Assembly: GCA_035654355.1 (NCBI GenBank)
Contig: DASRXC010000168.1
Span: 32,009-96,008, forward strand
Length of the DNA: 64,000 nucleotides
From: JAFAHD01 sp035654355
GTDB lineage: Bacteria > Vulcanimicrobiota > Vulcanimicrobiia > Eremiobacterales > Eremiobacteraceae
Direction of reading: 5' to 3'
In this document: positions 44,342 through 53,375 of the stretch, one piece after another
How the letters are laid out: the number at the start of each line of letters is the position of its first letter
Numbering within the stretch: the first letter of the stretch is position 1
Program-made: the position numbers and the translations under genes
Notes under the pieces: model-generated
Databases searched by the model: none
What the model was told of the DNA's origin: nothing
Seen by the model: the letters and a program-made list of their open reading frames with translations, nothing else

Positions 44342-45058
44342 CTAAACGTCCAGCACTAGGGCGCGCGGATCCCAGTTTGGATTCTCGCCGGCATAGCCGC
44401 GCGGGTTGCTGACCACACGAGTGTCGCCGATAAAGTAGTCTACTGGATCGTGCATGTGACCGTGGATCCACAATTGTGGGTGCAGCCGCTCGACCAGCAC
44501 GTCGAGATCGCTTGCGAAAAAGCCGTTTAGTGGCGAGCCCTCAAAACGCGGATGCTGGCTGCGAAATGACGGCGCCGTATGCGTCACGACGACGACTTTG
44601 CCGGCGTCGCGGGGATACTCGCGGTCGAGCCACTCGACGCCCTCTTTGTGCAACGCCATCAGGTCGTCGACGGTCACGCCGCGCATGTCGAAGTATTTGA
44701 GCACGCGCGCGACCGCAGCCGCATCCTGGCCGCCGCGCATATCGGTCCAGAGATTTGCGCCCAGAAACGTGACGCCTCCGAGATCGACCCGTTCTTGCTC
44801 GAGCAGATGGACGTGCTTGAACGGCGCGGCCGCCTCGCGAAACGCGGGCAGCACGTCGCTGAAGACTTTGTGATCGAACTCGTGGTTGCCGAGCACCGCG
44901 ACCACCGGCACGTCGGGACGCAGCGTTTCTAACCAGTGTCCGAAGCGCTCGGAGTCGTCCTCGGTATCGCCGGCGACGACTAGCACGTCGGCGCTCGGCT
45001 GAAGCGGCGCCATCGGGTGCTCTTCTAAATGAAGATCCGAGACGATTTGGAGCTTCAC
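44342..45058 (-). CDS. Calcineurin-like metallophosphoesterase
   Basis: Phosphoesterase of 238 residues with all five metal motifs: SDLHLEEH, VAGDTEDD, LGNHEFD, VVTHTAPS and HGHMHDP. Its substrate is unknown; relatives act on cyclic nucleotides, nucleotides or nucleic acid ends. The GTG start overlaps the pyrE stop by four bases (GTGA), so it is the last gene of the pyr operon. A longer frame to 45118 lies within pyrE and is rejected. Confidence 0.88.
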   Translation of the reverse strand: MKLQIVSDLHLEEHPMAPLQPSADVLVVAGDTEDDSERFGHWLETLRPDVPVVAVLGNHEFDHKVFSDVLPAFREAAAPFKHVHLLEQERVDLGGVTFLGANLWTDMRGGQDAAAVARVLKYFDMRGVTVDDLMALHKEGVEWLDREYPRDAGKVVVVTHTAPSFRSQHPRFEGSPLNGFFASDLDVLVERLHPQLWIHGHMHDPVDYFIGDTRVVSNPRGYAGENPNWDPRALVLDV

Positions 45059-45627
45059 GCGGTAGTTCTGCGGCTGCCCGGATCTGTCAGAGGCACTCCC
45101 TCGCGGCAGAGCGGACACTGCTCGGGTGGAAAGTCGGAAAGCGGCAGGTCGAGCAGAGCGGTGACCGGCATTGGCAGCGCGGGTTTGCCGCGTTTGACGA
45201 TTGCGCCGATCGCGACGAGCTCGCCGCGAGCCTTCGAGACGACATCGATCACCTCAGCCACCGACTTGCCCGTCGTCATCACGTCCTCGATCACCGCCAC
45301 GCGCTCGCCGGGCGCTATCGCAAAGCCGCGGCGCAGCACTGGCACGCCGCCTTCCTTCTCGACGAATATGTCGCGCACGCCCAACGCTTTGGCGACCACA
45401 TATCCGGGGATGATTCCGCCCACGGCGGCGCTGACTACCAGCTGAGGCTGCGACGAACGCAAGAGATCGGCGAGCGCGCCGCAGACGGCCTCGGCGGTTG
45501 GCGGATCCTCGAAAATGCGAAACTTTTGGATGAAGCGATCGCTGTGCAGCCCTGACGATAGCAAGAAATGGCCTGACAGCATCGCACCGCGCCGCTCGAA
45601 CAGCGCCAGCACCTCCTGTGCCGTCAT
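45055..45627 (-). CDS. pyrE: Orotate phosphoribosyltransferase
   Basis: Forms orotidine 5'-phosphate from orotate and PRPP; 190 residues. LLSSGLHSDRFIQKFRI, VSAAVGGIIPGYVVA and the PRPP loop RVAVIEDVMTTGKSV are typical of the thermophile-like/Gram-positive subgroup. A short zinc-like tail CPLCREGVPL is seen, as in several PyrE proteins of this group. It lies three bases after pyrF. Confidence 0.95.
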   Translation of the reverse strand: MTAQEVLALFERRGAMLSGHFLLSSGLHSDRFIQKFRIFEDPPTAEAVCGALADLLRSSQPQLVVSAAVGGIIPGYVVAKALGVRDIFVEKEGGVPVLRRGFAIAPGERVAVIEDVMTTGKSVAEVIDVVSKARGELVAIGAIVKRGKPALPMPVTALLDLPLSDFPPEQCPLCREGVPLTDPGSRRTTA

Positions 45628-45630
45628 CCG

Positions 45631-46350
45631 CTAGATCGCGCCGAGTGGCTTGACCGCACGCAGCTCCGCAACGATCGCGCCGGCAGCGGCAGCTGGGTCA
45701 GGGGCCGCTGTGATCGGACGGCCGACGACGATGAAGTTCGCGCCCGCCATCGCCGCCTCCATCGGCGTCGCAACGCGGCGTTGGTCGTTGCTCGCGGCGC
45801 CGGCGGGACGGATGCCTGGGCAGACGATCAATAGCGCATCGTCCGCACGCGCCATCACGATCGAGGCCTCGTCGACCGCGCAGACCACGCCGTCGATGCG
45901 GTTGCGTAGGGCCAGCTCCGCACGCACTGCGACCAGCTCGTGCGGGTCAAGGTCCTCACCAGCCACGACAAGTTCTTCCTTAGATAAGCTGGTCAGGACG
46001 GTCACCGCCAACAACCGCATGGCGGTGCCACCCTCGTTCGCCTCGTCGCGCGCCTTGGCAGCGGCGGCCAGCATCTCGGCACCGCCCGAAGCATGCACGG
46101 TCAGCAGATCGGGTTTGTAGCGCGCGAGCGAGCTGACGCCGGCGTACACCGTGTTGGGGATGTCGAGCAGCTTGAGGTCCAAAAATACGTGCGCGCCGCG
46201 GGACTGCAGCGCCTCGATGATACGATCGCCGTAGCCGTAGAACGCCTGATAGCCGACTTTGTACCAGTTCACGACCGAGCACGTCTTGTCGACCACCGAG
46301 TTCGCCTTCTCGAAGGTCGGTTCGTCGAGCGCGACGATCAGCTCGGTCAT
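45631..46350 (-). CDS. pyrF: Orotidine 5'-phosphate decarboxylase
   Basis: Decarboxylates OMP to UMP; 239 residues. IVALDEPTFEKANSVVD, KVGYQAFYGYGDRI and the catalytic FLDLKLLDIPNTV (Asp-x-Lys-x-x-Asp) identify it, with CPGIRPAG and NFIVVGRPITAAPDP binding phosphate at the end. ATG at 46350 overlaps the pyrD stop by four bases. The frame is open to 46635, but that part is inside pyrD. Confidence 0.96.
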   Translation of the reverse strand: MTELIVALDEPTFEKANSVVDKTCSVVNWYKVGYQAFYGYGDRIIEALQSRGAHVFLDLKLLDIPNTVYAGVSSLARYKPDLLTVHASGGAEMLAAAAKARDEANEGGTAMRLLAVTVLTSLSKEELVVAGEDLDPHELVAVRAELALRNRIDGVVCAVDEASIVMARADDALLIVCPGIRPAGAASNDQRRVATPMEAAMAGANFIVVGRPITAAPDPAAAAGAIVAELRAVKPLGAI

Positions 46351-47345
46351 CTCGTCACCGGCGCCGCTTGCGGCTTGCGATCGGCGGGCCAGCGCTTGGC
46401 AGCAAAACCTGGATTCGCTAGACCGGTCAGTGCGCGCACGCTGGCAAAACCCCTGCGGCGCGCTTCTTGCGCGATCGCCTCGCGCACATGTGCCGCAACT
46501 TCGGGGTCGCGGAAGTTCGCCGTCCCGATCCCGACGGCAGTTGCGCCGGCCATCATCAACTCGAGTGCGTCCTGTCCGGCCTCGATGCCGCCCATTCCGA
46601 TGATCGGGATGCGTACCGTCTGGGCTGCTTCCCACACCTGATAGACCGCGACCGGCCGGATCGCGGGCCCGGTGAGCCCACCCGTGCCATTCGCTAACGT
46701 CGGCCGTGCATGCTGGACGTCGATCGCCATGCCGCGCAGCGAATTGATGAGCGAAATCGCATCAGCTCCCGCCTCTTCGGCAGCACGTGCGATGGGGCGA
46801 ATGTCCGTCACGTTGGGCGTGAGCTTCGCAATCAACGGCAGCTTGATGCGGCGTTTCACCGCGGCGACGACCGCATCGGTCGTGCGTGGATCGACGGCGA
46901 AGCACTCGCCTTCGCTGTCGACATTGGGGCACGAGACGTCCAGTTCGATCGCCGCGACGCCCGGCAGACCGTCGAGCGCCGATGCGACATCGACGAATTC
47001 ACCGACGGTGAACCCAGCGGCGCTCGCGATCACCGTTGTCGGGACCTTTGGAATCTTCGGCGCTTCGTGCTCCACGAAATATTCGATGCCCGGCCCCTCG
47101 AGACCGATCGCGTTGAGCATCCCTGCGGGTGTGAGCGCGATGCGTGGCATCGCATTGCCGAGACGCGGCTCGCGCGTGACGCTCTTGAGCGTGATCGCGC
47201 CATACGCGCCGATGTCGACGACGCGCGCGAACTCCGCGCCGCGGTTGTAGCAGCCGCTTGCGGCGATCGTCGGATTCGTCAGCGTGACGTGACCGATGTC
47301 GACGGTGAGATCGACGTCGAGCGGCGTGCCGTTGGCCGAGCTCAC
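46347..47345 (-). CDS. pyrD: Dihydroorotate dehydrogenase B, catalytic subunit
   Basis: FMN enzyme of 332 residues that oxidises dihydroorotate to orotate. ASGCYNRGAEFARV, LNAIGLEGPGIEYF, ELDVSCPNVDSEG with the class-1 catalytic Cys, and IIGMGGIEAGQDALELMMAG are as expected. Class 1B works with the PyrK electron-transfer subunit encoded just upstream. The GTG start overlaps the pyrK stop by four bases (GTGA). About 20 residues longer than usual at the C terminus (RRRGFASVRALTG and a Pro/Ala tail). Confidence 0.95.
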   Translation of the reverse strand: MSSANGTPLDVDLTVDIGHVTLTNPTIAASGCYNRGAEFARVVDIGAYGAITLKSVTREPRLGNAMPRIALTPAGMLNAIGLEGPGIEYFVEHEAPKIPKVPTTVIASAAGFTVGEFVDVASALDGLPGVAAIELDVSCPNVDSEGECFAVDPRTTDAVVAAVKRRIKLPLIAKLTPNVTDIRPIARAAEEAGADAISLINSLRGMAIDVQHARPTLANGTGGLTGPAIRPVAVYQVWEAAQTVRIPIIGMGGIEAGQDALELMMAGATAVGIGTANFRDPEVAAHVREAIAQEARRRGFASVRALTGLANPGFAAKRWPADRKPQAAPVTR

Positions 47346-48175
47346 GCGTACGCCTCCAACCACATCACATCGGCAGCGGGGAACACGGTGCCATCGATGC
47401 ACACGCGCGCGAAGTCATAGGTACGCGAGTCGCGCGGCGACGGCGGATAGCCGGATCCTTGCGGACTCCCGCGACGCACCGGCACGACGCAGCCCCAACA
47501 CGTGCCCATCGAGCAGCCGAATGTCTCTTCCATCGAGATCTCGCACGCGATCTTCGACGCGGTCGCGTGCGCACACAGCGCGCGTAGCATGTCTACCGGC
47601 CCGCAACCGTAGATGATATCTGCTCCATCCGAGCGCTTGACGAGATCGAGAACGGTGGCTCGTTCGCCGTCGCTGCCGTCATCGGTGCAAAGAGTGATGT
47701 CGGCGCCGGCTTCACGCAACTGCGCGATACCCGTTAGGTGCGCTTTGGTTCGCGCGCCGACGATGGCGCGCACGTTCACGCCGGCAGCGCGCAGTTCGCG
47801 CGTCAGCATCCAAAATGGCACGATGCCGATGCCGCCGGCAGCGATGAGCGCCGTCGACCCTTTGACAGGAATGCTAAACTGGTTGCCCAGCGGCCCGATG
47901 CAGGACACGCCCGTTCCAACCGAGAGCCTGGCCAGACGCCGAGTGCGATCGCCCCACTCGCGGAACAACAGCGTGAATTCATCGTCGCGAGTCGTCCAGA
48001 TGCCCAACGGCAGCCGGACTGAGAAAACACCTGGAACGTCGACCGCGACGTAGCCCGCCGGGCGCGCGCTTCGCGCGATGCGCGGGCTGCGGAAGCCCAG
48101 ACACCAAAAACCGGGGGCGACTTGCTCCCGGTTGATCAAGGTGGCGGTTTCCAGCAACGGCGCCTCGGATGCCAT
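47342..48175 (-). CDS. pyrK: Dihydroorotate dehydrogenase B, electron-transfer subunit
   Basis: FAD/[2Fe-2S] subunit of about 277 residues that carries electrons from PyrD to NAD. SVRLPLGIW is the FAD-binding part, ALIAAGGIGIVPFWML the NAD-binding loop, and CEISMEETFGCSMGTCWGC, with a later Cys, binds the 2Fe-2S cluster. The start is uncertain; ATG at 48175 is chosen, and ATG at 48232 or the frame start at 48286 would add a less conserved leader. First gene of the pyrK-D-F-E operon, downstream of a divergent small ORF. Confidence 0.92.
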   Translation of the reverse strand: MASEAPLLETATLINREQVAPGFWCLGFRSPRIARSARPAGYVAVDVPGVFSVRLPLGIWTTRDDEFTLLFREWGDRTRRLARLSVGTGVSCIGPLGNQFSIPVKGSTALIAAGGIGIVPFWMLTRELRAAGVNVRAIVGARTKAHLTGIAQLREAGADITLCTDDGSDGERATVLDLVKRSDGADIIYGCGPVDMLRALCAHATASKIACEISMEETFGCSMGTCWGCVVPVRRGSPQGSGYPPSPRDSRTYDFARVCIDGTVFPAADVMWLEAYA

Positions 48176-48329
48176 TGACCCGTTTTCTTCGCGTACCTTG
48201 ACACACGCCCCTCGAAACGTGACTGGCGTCATATTCTTGCGGTGACACCTGGTACGGGACGTCTGGCATGAACCGGCAGCGGGCATTTTCCGTTATATCT
48301 ATATGAGGGGACCACTGGAGCTAGACCCA

Positions 48330-48479
48330 ATGCAAGGAATACTCGTCTTCAATACTCTCGCCGAAGCGGTGGCAAGCGGCTTCGAAGTTTTCGACCGCAC
48401 ACCCGAAGGCTATCTCGTGCGCAAACGCACCGAGCGCGGTTGGGCGATCGCTCTGGCCAAGCAACACAAAGCAGCCTAA
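48330..48479 (+). CDS. Small conserved-looking protein of 49 residues
   Basis: A 49-codon ORF starting MQGILVFNTLAEAVASGFEVF and ending LAKQHKAA with TAA at 48477-48479. GGAG lies 10 bases before the ATG, and a strong terminator starts 44 bases after the stop, so the transcription unit is complete. The composition (YLVRKRTERGWAIALAK) suggests a small compact cytoplasmic domain with a beta hairpin and helix. I have an impression of similar short proteins in related bacteria but cannot name the family. Function unknown. Confidence 0.65.
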   Translation: MQGILVFNTLAEAVASGFEVFDRTPEGYLVRKRTERGWAIALAKQHKAA

Positions 48480-48522
48480 CGCATTTGTGAACCCCCGCTC
48501 GCGCGGGTTAGATAAGAACAAG

Positions 48523-48553
48523 CAAGGCGGACCACGGTCCGCCTTGACTTTTT
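48523..48553 (+). terminator. Rho-independent terminator of the 49-residue protein gene
   Basis: CAAGGCGGACC and GGTCCGCCTTG (48523-48546) form a near-perfect stem with a tiny loop, followed by ACTTTTT. A weaker AACCC/GGGTT hairpin precedes it at 48490-48510. Confidence 0.85.
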
Positions 48554-48645
48554 CAAGGACGCTGGGACGCGCGGGGTGCGCTGCGCATCTCAGCGTCTTC
48601 CTTTATAACGGGTCACACCGTGCAAATGTTTCGGCGTTCTCGCTG

Positions 48646-49404
48646 CTACGGGCGCGGCGTTGTGCCAGCGACCGCATACGTCACCGAGACGGACGCTTGG
48701 ATGCTTCCCGTTCCGGGCTCGACCGGAGGTGGTGCTGCGGCCACCGCGACAGACAGTCGCGCCATCGGCACAGGCGGAGCGAAGCCGGGTGCGCCGCCAA
48801 GACTGATCGAGACGACCGAGCCGAGACGCACGCCGGCCGCCGACGCGGCGACATCCGCGAGTTCGCGCGCTTGCTTGACGGCGCGCTGGACGGCTTGCTT
48901 GTACAACGCGTCGCGCTGCGTGGTGTCGAAGCTCAAGCCATATGACTGATTCGCGCCGGCACGGATGCCGGCATCGATCGCCGTGCCCGTCTTGTCGACC
49001 GATGTCTTGAAGCTGACGCTCTCTGAAGCGACGTACGCCCCTTTGACCGTTTCGGTCGGCTGACGATAGAACAGATTGAATCCGCTCGTCGTGATGTTAG
49101 AAGCCGGAATTCCCATGCCTTTGAGCGCGTTGATGACCGCATTCGCGCGATTCGAGATGTCGCCCACCGCGGCTTGCGCGCTGGGCGCCTCGCCCTCAAC
49201 GCCTAAGGTGATGCGCGCCTCGTCGGGTGTGTAGTCGACCGAACCGACGCCCGTCACCGTTACGGTGGATGCATGATGCGCCATCATCATCGTCATCATG
49301 TCCGGCGACATCGCCGGCATCGGTGCCGGCTGTGGCGCTGCATATGCTGCGCAGGGGATCAACGCGATGGCGACCAGCGCGAGCGGCCTCAAGCATGAAC
49401 GCAT
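48646..49404 (-). CDS. Secreted SIMPL-domain (DUF541) protein
   Basis: Exported protein of 252 residues. Signal peptide 1-23 (LRPLALVAIALIPCAAYAA), then a Met/Pro-rich linker with PAMSPDMMTMMMAHH, then the SIMPL domain: VTGVGSVDYTPDEARITLGVE, NAVINALKGMGIPASNITTSGF and SISLGG near the end. The ATG at 49404 follows AAGGAGA at 8 bases. The family forms periplasmic or surface assemblies; its function is poorly defined. It lies 16 bases after thpR on the same strand. Confidence 0.88.
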   Translation of the reverse strand: MRSCLRPLALVAIALIPCAAYAAPQPAPMPAMSPDMMTMMMAHHASTVTVTGVGSVDYTPDEARITLGVEGEAPSAQAAVGDISNRANAVINALKGMGIPASNITTSGFNLFYRQPTETVKGAYVASESVSFKTSVDKTGTAIDAGIRAGANQSYGLSFDTTQRDALYKQAVQRAVKQARELADVAASAAGVRLGSVVSISLGGAPGFAPPVPMARLSVAVAAAPPPVEPGTGSIQASVSVTYAVAGTTPRP

Positions 49405-49420
49405 GTGCTCGTCTCCTTCT

Positions 49421-49969
49421 TCATATGCCGGCAGCGCGAAGGGGAGCGACGGCCCGCTTCTCGTAGCGCGTCGTCTCGCCGGCGGGAATGCTTTCGAGCA
49501 GCACGATCTCTCGCGCCGCGACGACGCATGGTTGCGGCGCGTGGATGCGCGACACCTCGCGTACACCATGCTTGGCGCGGGCGATGGTCAAGTGCGGCAG
49601 CGCGTCGTGTTCGAAAACAGCGCCCAATTTGGCAAAGGCCGCGCGCACGGTCCCGGCGCAGCGCTCGAACGGCTGGTGCCGTGTCGAGCACGTGTATGCG
49701 ATCACGTGCGGGCGGCGCTTCTTTCCAAAGCCGCCGAGCGTGTCGAAGACGATCTCGAACTGCGCACAAGAGCCTGCGGCCTGCTCCAAGGCAGCGGCAA
49801 AACTCGGAATACTTTCGCTCTCCACGCGCCCGACGTATGCCAGCGTCACGTGGAGCTTTTCAGGGCGCTCCGAGCGCAGCCCGGGCATCGCCGCGGCTAC
49901 CGACTCCATCGCGCGCAGCGCGGTCTCGCGCGCTTGCTCGTCGAGCTCGATCGCGGCGAAGATGGCCAT
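49421..49969 (-). CDS. thpR: RNA 2',3'-cyclic phosphodiesterase (2H family)
   Basis: Enzyme of 182 residues with the two HxT motifs of the 2H phosphoesterases: HVTLAYVG (His40) and HLTIARAK (His126). It opens 2',3'-cyclic phosphate ends of RNA, and in E. coli ThpR also ligates tRNA halves in vitro. IFAAIELDEQARE at the start is typical. A GTG at 49999 would add ten residues; ATG 49969 begins the conserved core. Divergent from the response regulator gene by 127 bases. Confidence 0.88.
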   Translation of the reverse strand: MAIFAAIELDEQARETALRAMESVAAAMPGLRSERPEKLHVTLAYVGRVESESIPSFAAALEQAAGSCAQFEIVFDTLGGFGKKRRPHVIAYTCSTRHQPFERCAGTVRAAFAKLGAVFEHDALPHLTIARAKHGVREVSRIHAPQPCVVAAREIVLLESIPAGETTRYEKRAVAPLRAAGI

Positions 49970-50096
49970 GGGCCGGCGTTCGGGCAGGCCCGGTTTCACG
50001 CCCGCTTAATGTGATGCTTGGCTGCCCGGCGGTATGCTAAGAGCTAGTGAGAACGTGCTAACCACCGTCGCTAGGAACGACAGGAGCACCGAACCT

Positions 50097-50801
50097 ATGT
50101 CGCAATCATCCTCGTCTTCCCATATTTCCGAATCCGCCAAGCGCAAAATCCTTGTCGTCGAAGACGACGTCCAAATCGCCAAAGTTCTCCGCCTCGAACT
50201 CGAGCATGAAGGCTTCGAGGTCGAAGTATGCGGAGACGGCGCCAGCGCCATCGAGCGCGCGCTCAAAGGCCCCGACCTCATCATCCTCGATCTCCTGCTC
50301 CCGCGCATCGACGGGCTTGAAGTCTGCCGGCGCGTGCGGCGCCACTCATCGGTGCCGATCATCATGCTCACCGCCAAGGATGCGGTGCCCGATCGGGTGA
50401 CAGGCCTCGACACCGGCGCGAATGACTATCTCTCCAAACCGTTTTCGATCGAGGAGCTGCTCGCACGCATCCGCGTGCAGCTGCGCGAGCGCGAACCGGG
50501 CGAGCGGCTGCTGCAGATCAAAGATCTCAAGCTCAATCGCGACACGCACGAAGTGTGGCGTGGCGAGCGTGGGATCAGCCTCACGGCCAAGGAGTTCTCG
50601 CTGCTGGAATTCCTCATGATGTATCCCAACAAAGTGCACACGCGCGACGAGATCTTCAACAGCGTGTGGGGCTCCGATTTCTTGGGCGAGTCGAACCTGA
50701 TCGACGTCTACATCCGGTACTTGCGCAATAAGATAGATGACTCAGCCGATGAAAAGCTCATCCAGACCGTTCGAGGTGTCGGTTACGCCCTCCGCGCCTG
50801 A
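50097..50801 (+). CDS. OmpR-family response regulator
   Basis: DNA-binding regulator of 234 residues. The receiver domain (about 16-128) has the acidic pair in VVEDD, the phospho-acceptor Asp65 in LIILDLLLP, and Lys114 in YLSKPF. A winged-helix DNA-binding domain follows (about 140-232) ending VRGVGYALR. AGGAG lies 10 bases before the ATG. A Ser-rich first 15 residues are extra. It is co-transcribed with the overlapping histidine kinase gene. Target genes are unknown, but the secreted-protein genes that follow are the nearest candidates. Confidence 0.95.
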   Translation: MSQSSSSSHISESAKRKILVVEDDVQIAKVLRLELEHEGFEVEVCGDGASAIERALKGPDLIILDLLLPRIDGLEVCRRVRRHSSVPIIMLTAKDAVPDRVTGLDTGANDYLSKPFSIEELLARIRVQLREREPGERLLQIKDLKLNRDTHEVWRGERGISLTAKEFSLLEFLMMYPNKVHTRDEIFNSVWGSDFLGESNLIDVYIRYLRNKIDDSADEKLIQTVRGVGYALRA

Positions 50802-52251
50802 ACGCGCGCACCAGCTGCCCTTCTTCCAAAGTATGCGCTGGCGCCTGAGCTTTTGGTATCTCGCTGCGGTGGGATTGCTGTTGTTCGTCTTCGCGGCGGT
50901 CGTCATGCTCGGCGCATACCGCGTTCTCTACCTCTCGGCTGCCGAGCGCGTCGAAGGCGCATCGATGGCGCTGCAATCATATGCACGAGCGGGCAATCCC
51001 CTTTTCGGATCGGCGTCGGTCGTCGAAATGCTCTCGCAAGAGAGCCAGCTCAACTCATTCGCAGGCCCAGGTTTGTTCGTCGAAGCGTTCAACCCGGCCG
51101 GCGCGCGGATCGGCGCAAGCAGCAATCTAGCTGATGCCGACTTGCCGACCTCGGGCTATCGCCGCTGGCACATGGAAGGCATTTCGCCCGGTAATTGGGG
51201 CACGGCGCACACGGCGCTTGGCCCAGTGCTTGCGCATTGGCATACGATCAGCGAAAACGGCCGCCCGGTAGCGACGATCTACGTCGCCCAGTCGCTCGCG
51301 AGCGTGAACCAGACCTTAGGTGCGTTCGCGACGTTCCTGCTCATCAGCTTCGTCGGCGCGGTTATCCTGATCGTGCTCTCTGGGCTGTGGCTGACCCGCA
51401 CGGCGATCGGACCGATCAACGAGATGTCGCGCGCGATCCAGGATATCGGCGGCACAGATCTGACCAAGCGCTTGAACTGGCAGGGGCGGCGAGACGAGCT
51501 TGGCCTGCTCGCGGCACAGTTCGACGACATGCTCGCACGGCTAGAGGCTGCGTTCGGACGCGAGCGGCGTTTCATCTCCGACGCGTCGCACGAGTTGAAG
51601 ACGCCGTTGACCGTGATCAACGCCAATGCGCAGATGCTGGAACGCTGGGGTGATCGCGATGATCAGGTGCGCCGCGACGCGCTTGAAGCCATTCGCAACG
51701 AGAGCGCGCAGATGGCGCGTGTCATCAATTCGATGCTCATGCTGGCCAAGACCGATACGGGAACCGGCTTGGCCGTCGAACCGCTCAGTTTGCGCGCAGT
51801 CGTCACCGATGTCGCCAACTCGCTGCAGCCGCGAGCTGCCGAAAAAGGTCTCACTCTTGAAACGCATTGCGACGGCGACGCGTATGTGCTGGGGGAGCCG
51901 GGCCTCATCCGCCAGCTTGTCGTCAACCTGACCGAAAACGCGATAAAATTCACGCAATCCGGCGGGGTCACGATCTCGACAAGCGCGCACAACGGCCACG
52001 CGCAAGTGGACATCGCCGACACCGGCGCGGGCATCGACGCGGAGTCGCTGCCACACATCTTTGAGCGCTTCTACCGCGCGGACCCGGCCCACTCGCGTGC
52101 GGTCGAAGGCACAGGCTTGGGTTTGGCCGTGGTGCGCAGCATCGTGCGCGCGCACGGCGGCGATATCACGGTCAAGAGCACGGTGGGATCAGGCACGACG
52201 GTGTCGGTGACGCTGCCGGCGCTCACGCTGTCGAGTGACGCCGATGCGTGA
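50749..52251 (+). CDS. Membrane sensor histidine kinase
   Basis: Kinase of about 500 residues, partner of the preceding regulator. Two membrane helices (about 32-56 and 197-220) flank a periplasmic sensor domain, followed by HAMP (about 221-273), dimerisation domain with the phospho-His in SDASHELKTPL (His281), and catalytic motifs N-box LTENAIKF, G1 DIADTGAGID and G2 EGTGLGLAVV. The start is uncertain because the frame overlaps the regulator: ATG 50737 (65 bases), ATG 50749 (53 bases), GTG 50776 or ATG 50833 (no overlap). Confidence 0.93.
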   Translation: MKSSSRPFEVSVTPSAPERAHQLPFFQSMRWRLSFWYLAAVGLLLFVFAAVVMLGAYRVLYLSAAERVEGASMALQSYARAGNPLFGSASVVEMLSQESQLNSFAGPGLFVEAFNPAGARIGASSNLADADLPTSGYRRWHMEGISPGNWGTAHTALGPVLAHWHTISENGRPVATIYVAQSLASVNQTLGAFATFLLISFVGAVILIVLSGLWLTRTAIGPINEMSRAIQDIGGTDLTKRLNWQGRRDELGLLAAQFDDMLARLEAAFGRERRFISDASHELKTPLTVINANAQMLERWGDRDDQVRRDALEAIRNESAQMARVINSMLMLAKTDTGTGLAVEPLSLRAVVTDVANSLQPRAAEKGLTLETHCDGDAYVLGEPGLIRQLVVNLTENAIKFTQSGGVTISTSAHNGHAQVDIADTGAGIDAESLPHIFERFYRADPAHSRAVEGTGLGLAVVRSIVRAHGGDITVKSTVGSGTTVSVTLPALTLSSDADA

Positions 52252-52384
52252 GATGAGGTGCCGCGGCCGCACTGATTCATTCACCGCGCCCTCACAACGG
52301 GCTCATGCGCGGTTCATGTGCGCGACGGCCGCGCACGGTAAGGTCTGGGATGAGAGGGCTCGCGGCCCGCTCACCCATCCCTTC

Positions 52385-53329
52385 ATGAAGCGCTCCAAGA
52401 TTATCGCCACCGCTCTCGCCGCGCTGGCGGCTCCACTTGTCATCATGCTGTCGGCTAAAGCCGACCTGGCGCAGTCTAATGATGGCGCACCCGTCATCAA
52501 TATCAAGTCGACCGGTGGGCGCATCTACGTTCACCCTGGCGAGCCGGACGGTCAGGTGCGTATCCCCGGCAATCCAGTGGGCGTTCAGATGAATCGCTTC
52601 AATGTCGATCCGCAGACGATGGGCACGTTCTGCTTCCCTCGCCCGCAGTCGCTCGCGGCGACGCGACGCGGCTTTCGCCCAGGCGCGCCTGCGCCAACGG
52701 CCGGTGGCGCGGCCGGATGCACGCCGCACAAATTGCCATTACGCGAAGGCCCGCATGGCGTCGCGATCACCAACCCTGGCAGCGACGTGGAACTCGGCGT
52801 GCCAAATCGTTACGAGCTCTTGCACATCGAGGCCGGCAATAGCCCCGTGCTCATCGAGCACACGCGCGGGCCGTTCTTCATAACGGGGCAAAACGATGTC
52901 ACGTTGCACAACGTGGCCGGCCAGGGCGCGGTGCTCACCGCGGGCAACATCGACTCGCGCAATCCCCAAGGCTCATTTGTCGGCGGTTCGTCCAACGGGC
53001 GGATCACGGTCGTCTCAGGAGCAGCGCTGGAGCACACTCAGCTTTACGACCGCTTCGGCGAGGTCGACTGGACGATCGAGGGGTTGGGTGGGGGTCCCTA
53101 TCGCGTGCAGACCGATTCAGCCGCGGTTCACATCTTCGTGCGCCCCGGTGTGGGAGCAAATATCGACGCCACCAGCGATGGCGGCAACGTCATCAACCAA
53201 TTGGATCCCTCGATCGCCGGCGTCGGGTTCACAAGCCCGCATGCGGTATCGATGGCGGTGAACGGCGGCGGCGCGCAGGTCACTGTTCATAGCAAAAGCG
53301 GGATCATCATCATCGCACCGGCACCATAA
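52385..53329 (+). CDS. Secreted protein of unknown function
   Basis: Exported protein of 314 residues. ATG at 52385 begins a signal peptide (RSKIIATALAALAAPLVIML, cut near AKA-DLA). The mature part has a Pro/Gly/Ala-rich segment with two Cys (about 85-125) and then repeated short beta strands (VAITNPGSDVEL, HTRGPFFITGQNDVTLHNV, GRITVVSGAALEH), which suggests a beta-helix or adhesin-like fold as in DUF4097 proteins. No catalytic motif is evident. It begins 134 bases after the kinase gene and has no clear ribosome site. Confidence 0.7.
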   Translation: MKRSKIIATALAALAAPLVIMLSAKADLAQSNDGAPVINIKSTGGRIYVHPGEPDGQVRIPGNPVGVQMNRFNVDPQTMGTFCFPRPQSLAATRRGFRPGAPAPTAGGAAGCTPHKLPLREGPHGVAITNPGSDVELGVPNRYELLHIEAGNSPVLIEHTRGPFFITGQNDVTLHNVAGQGAVLTAGNIDSRNPQGSFVGGSSNGRITVVSGAALEHTQLYDRFGEVDWTIEGLGGGPYRVQTDSAAVHIFVRPGVGANIDATSDGGNVINQLDPSIAGVGFTSPHAVSMAVNGGGAQVTVHSKSGIIIIAPAP

Positions 53330-53375
53330 CATTTCTCAGGCGGACCTCAGCCACCAAGGTTAACGTGCTGGCTGC

